NCBI GenBank assembly: GCA_020721745.1
Contig: DYMC01000173.1
Coordinates: 1 to 5,003 of the forward strand
Direction: 5' to 3'
From: Lentisphaera sp.
GTDB lineage: Bacteria > Verrucomicrobiota > Lentisphaeria > Victivallales > GWF2-50-93
Length of the DNA: 5,003 bases
Position numbers and translations under genes: made by a program. Positions 4,969-5,003 of this stretch are shown here, piece by piece. A model generated the notes under the pieces. The model searched no databases, was not told where the DNA came from, and was given only the letters and a program-made list of their open reading frames with translations. Numbering within the stretch: the first letter of the stretch is position 1; each line of letters starts with the position of its first letter.

Positions 4969-5003
4969 TAGGCTAATCGTGTAAAAAAGCGGCGATCCCC
5001 CTC

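Larger units (their letters stand above)
4571..5003. other. Non-coding, repeat-rich region; candidate oriT or replication origin
   Basis: I see no convincing gene in these 433 bp. The left part has short inverted repeats: TCTGGGGAA (4583-4591) with TTCCCCAGA (4655-4663), TGGGGT (4578-4583) with ACCCCA (4628-4633), and a small CCGC-ACA-GCGG hairpin at 4605-4615. From about 4648 to 4745 the plus strand is strongly pyrimidine-rich. The large compound palindrome follows at 4746-4861. To its right lie TCCCTGC repeats and a tandem GTAGCCT pair (4935-4948) facing an inverted AGGCTA (4970-4975). Mixed repeats, strand skew and a position upstream of a mobilization-type operon fit an origin of transfer or replication. 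No nick site of a family I know is recognisable, so the function is inferred from context only. Confidence 0.5.

Overview
The window looks like part of a mobile genetic element (plasmid, or integrative mobilizable or conjugative element) from a bacterium. I cannot name the organism. The genes read as Gram-negative in style, with clear Shine-Dalgarno sites and sigma70-like promoters, and base composition shifts from gene to gene as is common in accessory DNA. Nearly everything is coded on the minus strand, so the map reads best from right to left.

Right end (about 4570-5003): a non-coding, structure-rich region. It holds a pyrimidine-rich tract, a compound 116-bp palindrome (4746-4861) with three nested perfect arms of 13, 11 and 17 bp, and several copies of a TCCCTGC motif, two of them inside an 18-bp imperfect direct repeat. 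Its place upstream of a mobilization-type operon suggests an oriT or replication origin; that is inference.

Middle (4478 down to 667): one tight five-gene operon in which every gene overlaps the next. In order: a ribbon-helix-helix-like protein with an unknown C-terminal domain; a winged-helix protein resembling the replication-relaxation (Replic_Relax) family; a short TraD/VirD4-like coupling ATPase with Walker A and B motifs and two N-terminal membrane segments; a four-helix membrane zinc peptidase of the M48/HtpX type with HEIGH and a distal glutamate; and a small membrane-anchored protein of unknown function. A promoter with T-rich (minus-strand A-rich) tracts behind it lies at 4512-4539. 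The first three genes look like a DNA-processing and coupling module. The last two look like an added membrane-proteolysis module, lower in GC at least in the peptidase gene.

Left (629 down to 109): a DinJ/YafQ-type (RelB/RelE superfamily) toxin-antitoxin operon with its own near-consensus promoter. That promoter is placed so that transcription should begin at the antitoxin ATG, giving a leaderless mRNA, and an 18-bp palindrome covers the -10 box. It is probably the element's stabilization module. At 3-101 the C-terminal end of an unidentified plus-strand gene converges on it.

No relaxase, replication initiator, type IV secretion gene, integrase, tRNA, rRNA or CRISPR array is visible. The most unusual feature is the M48 membrane peptidase plus small membrane protein translationally coupled to a conjugation-type ATPase.
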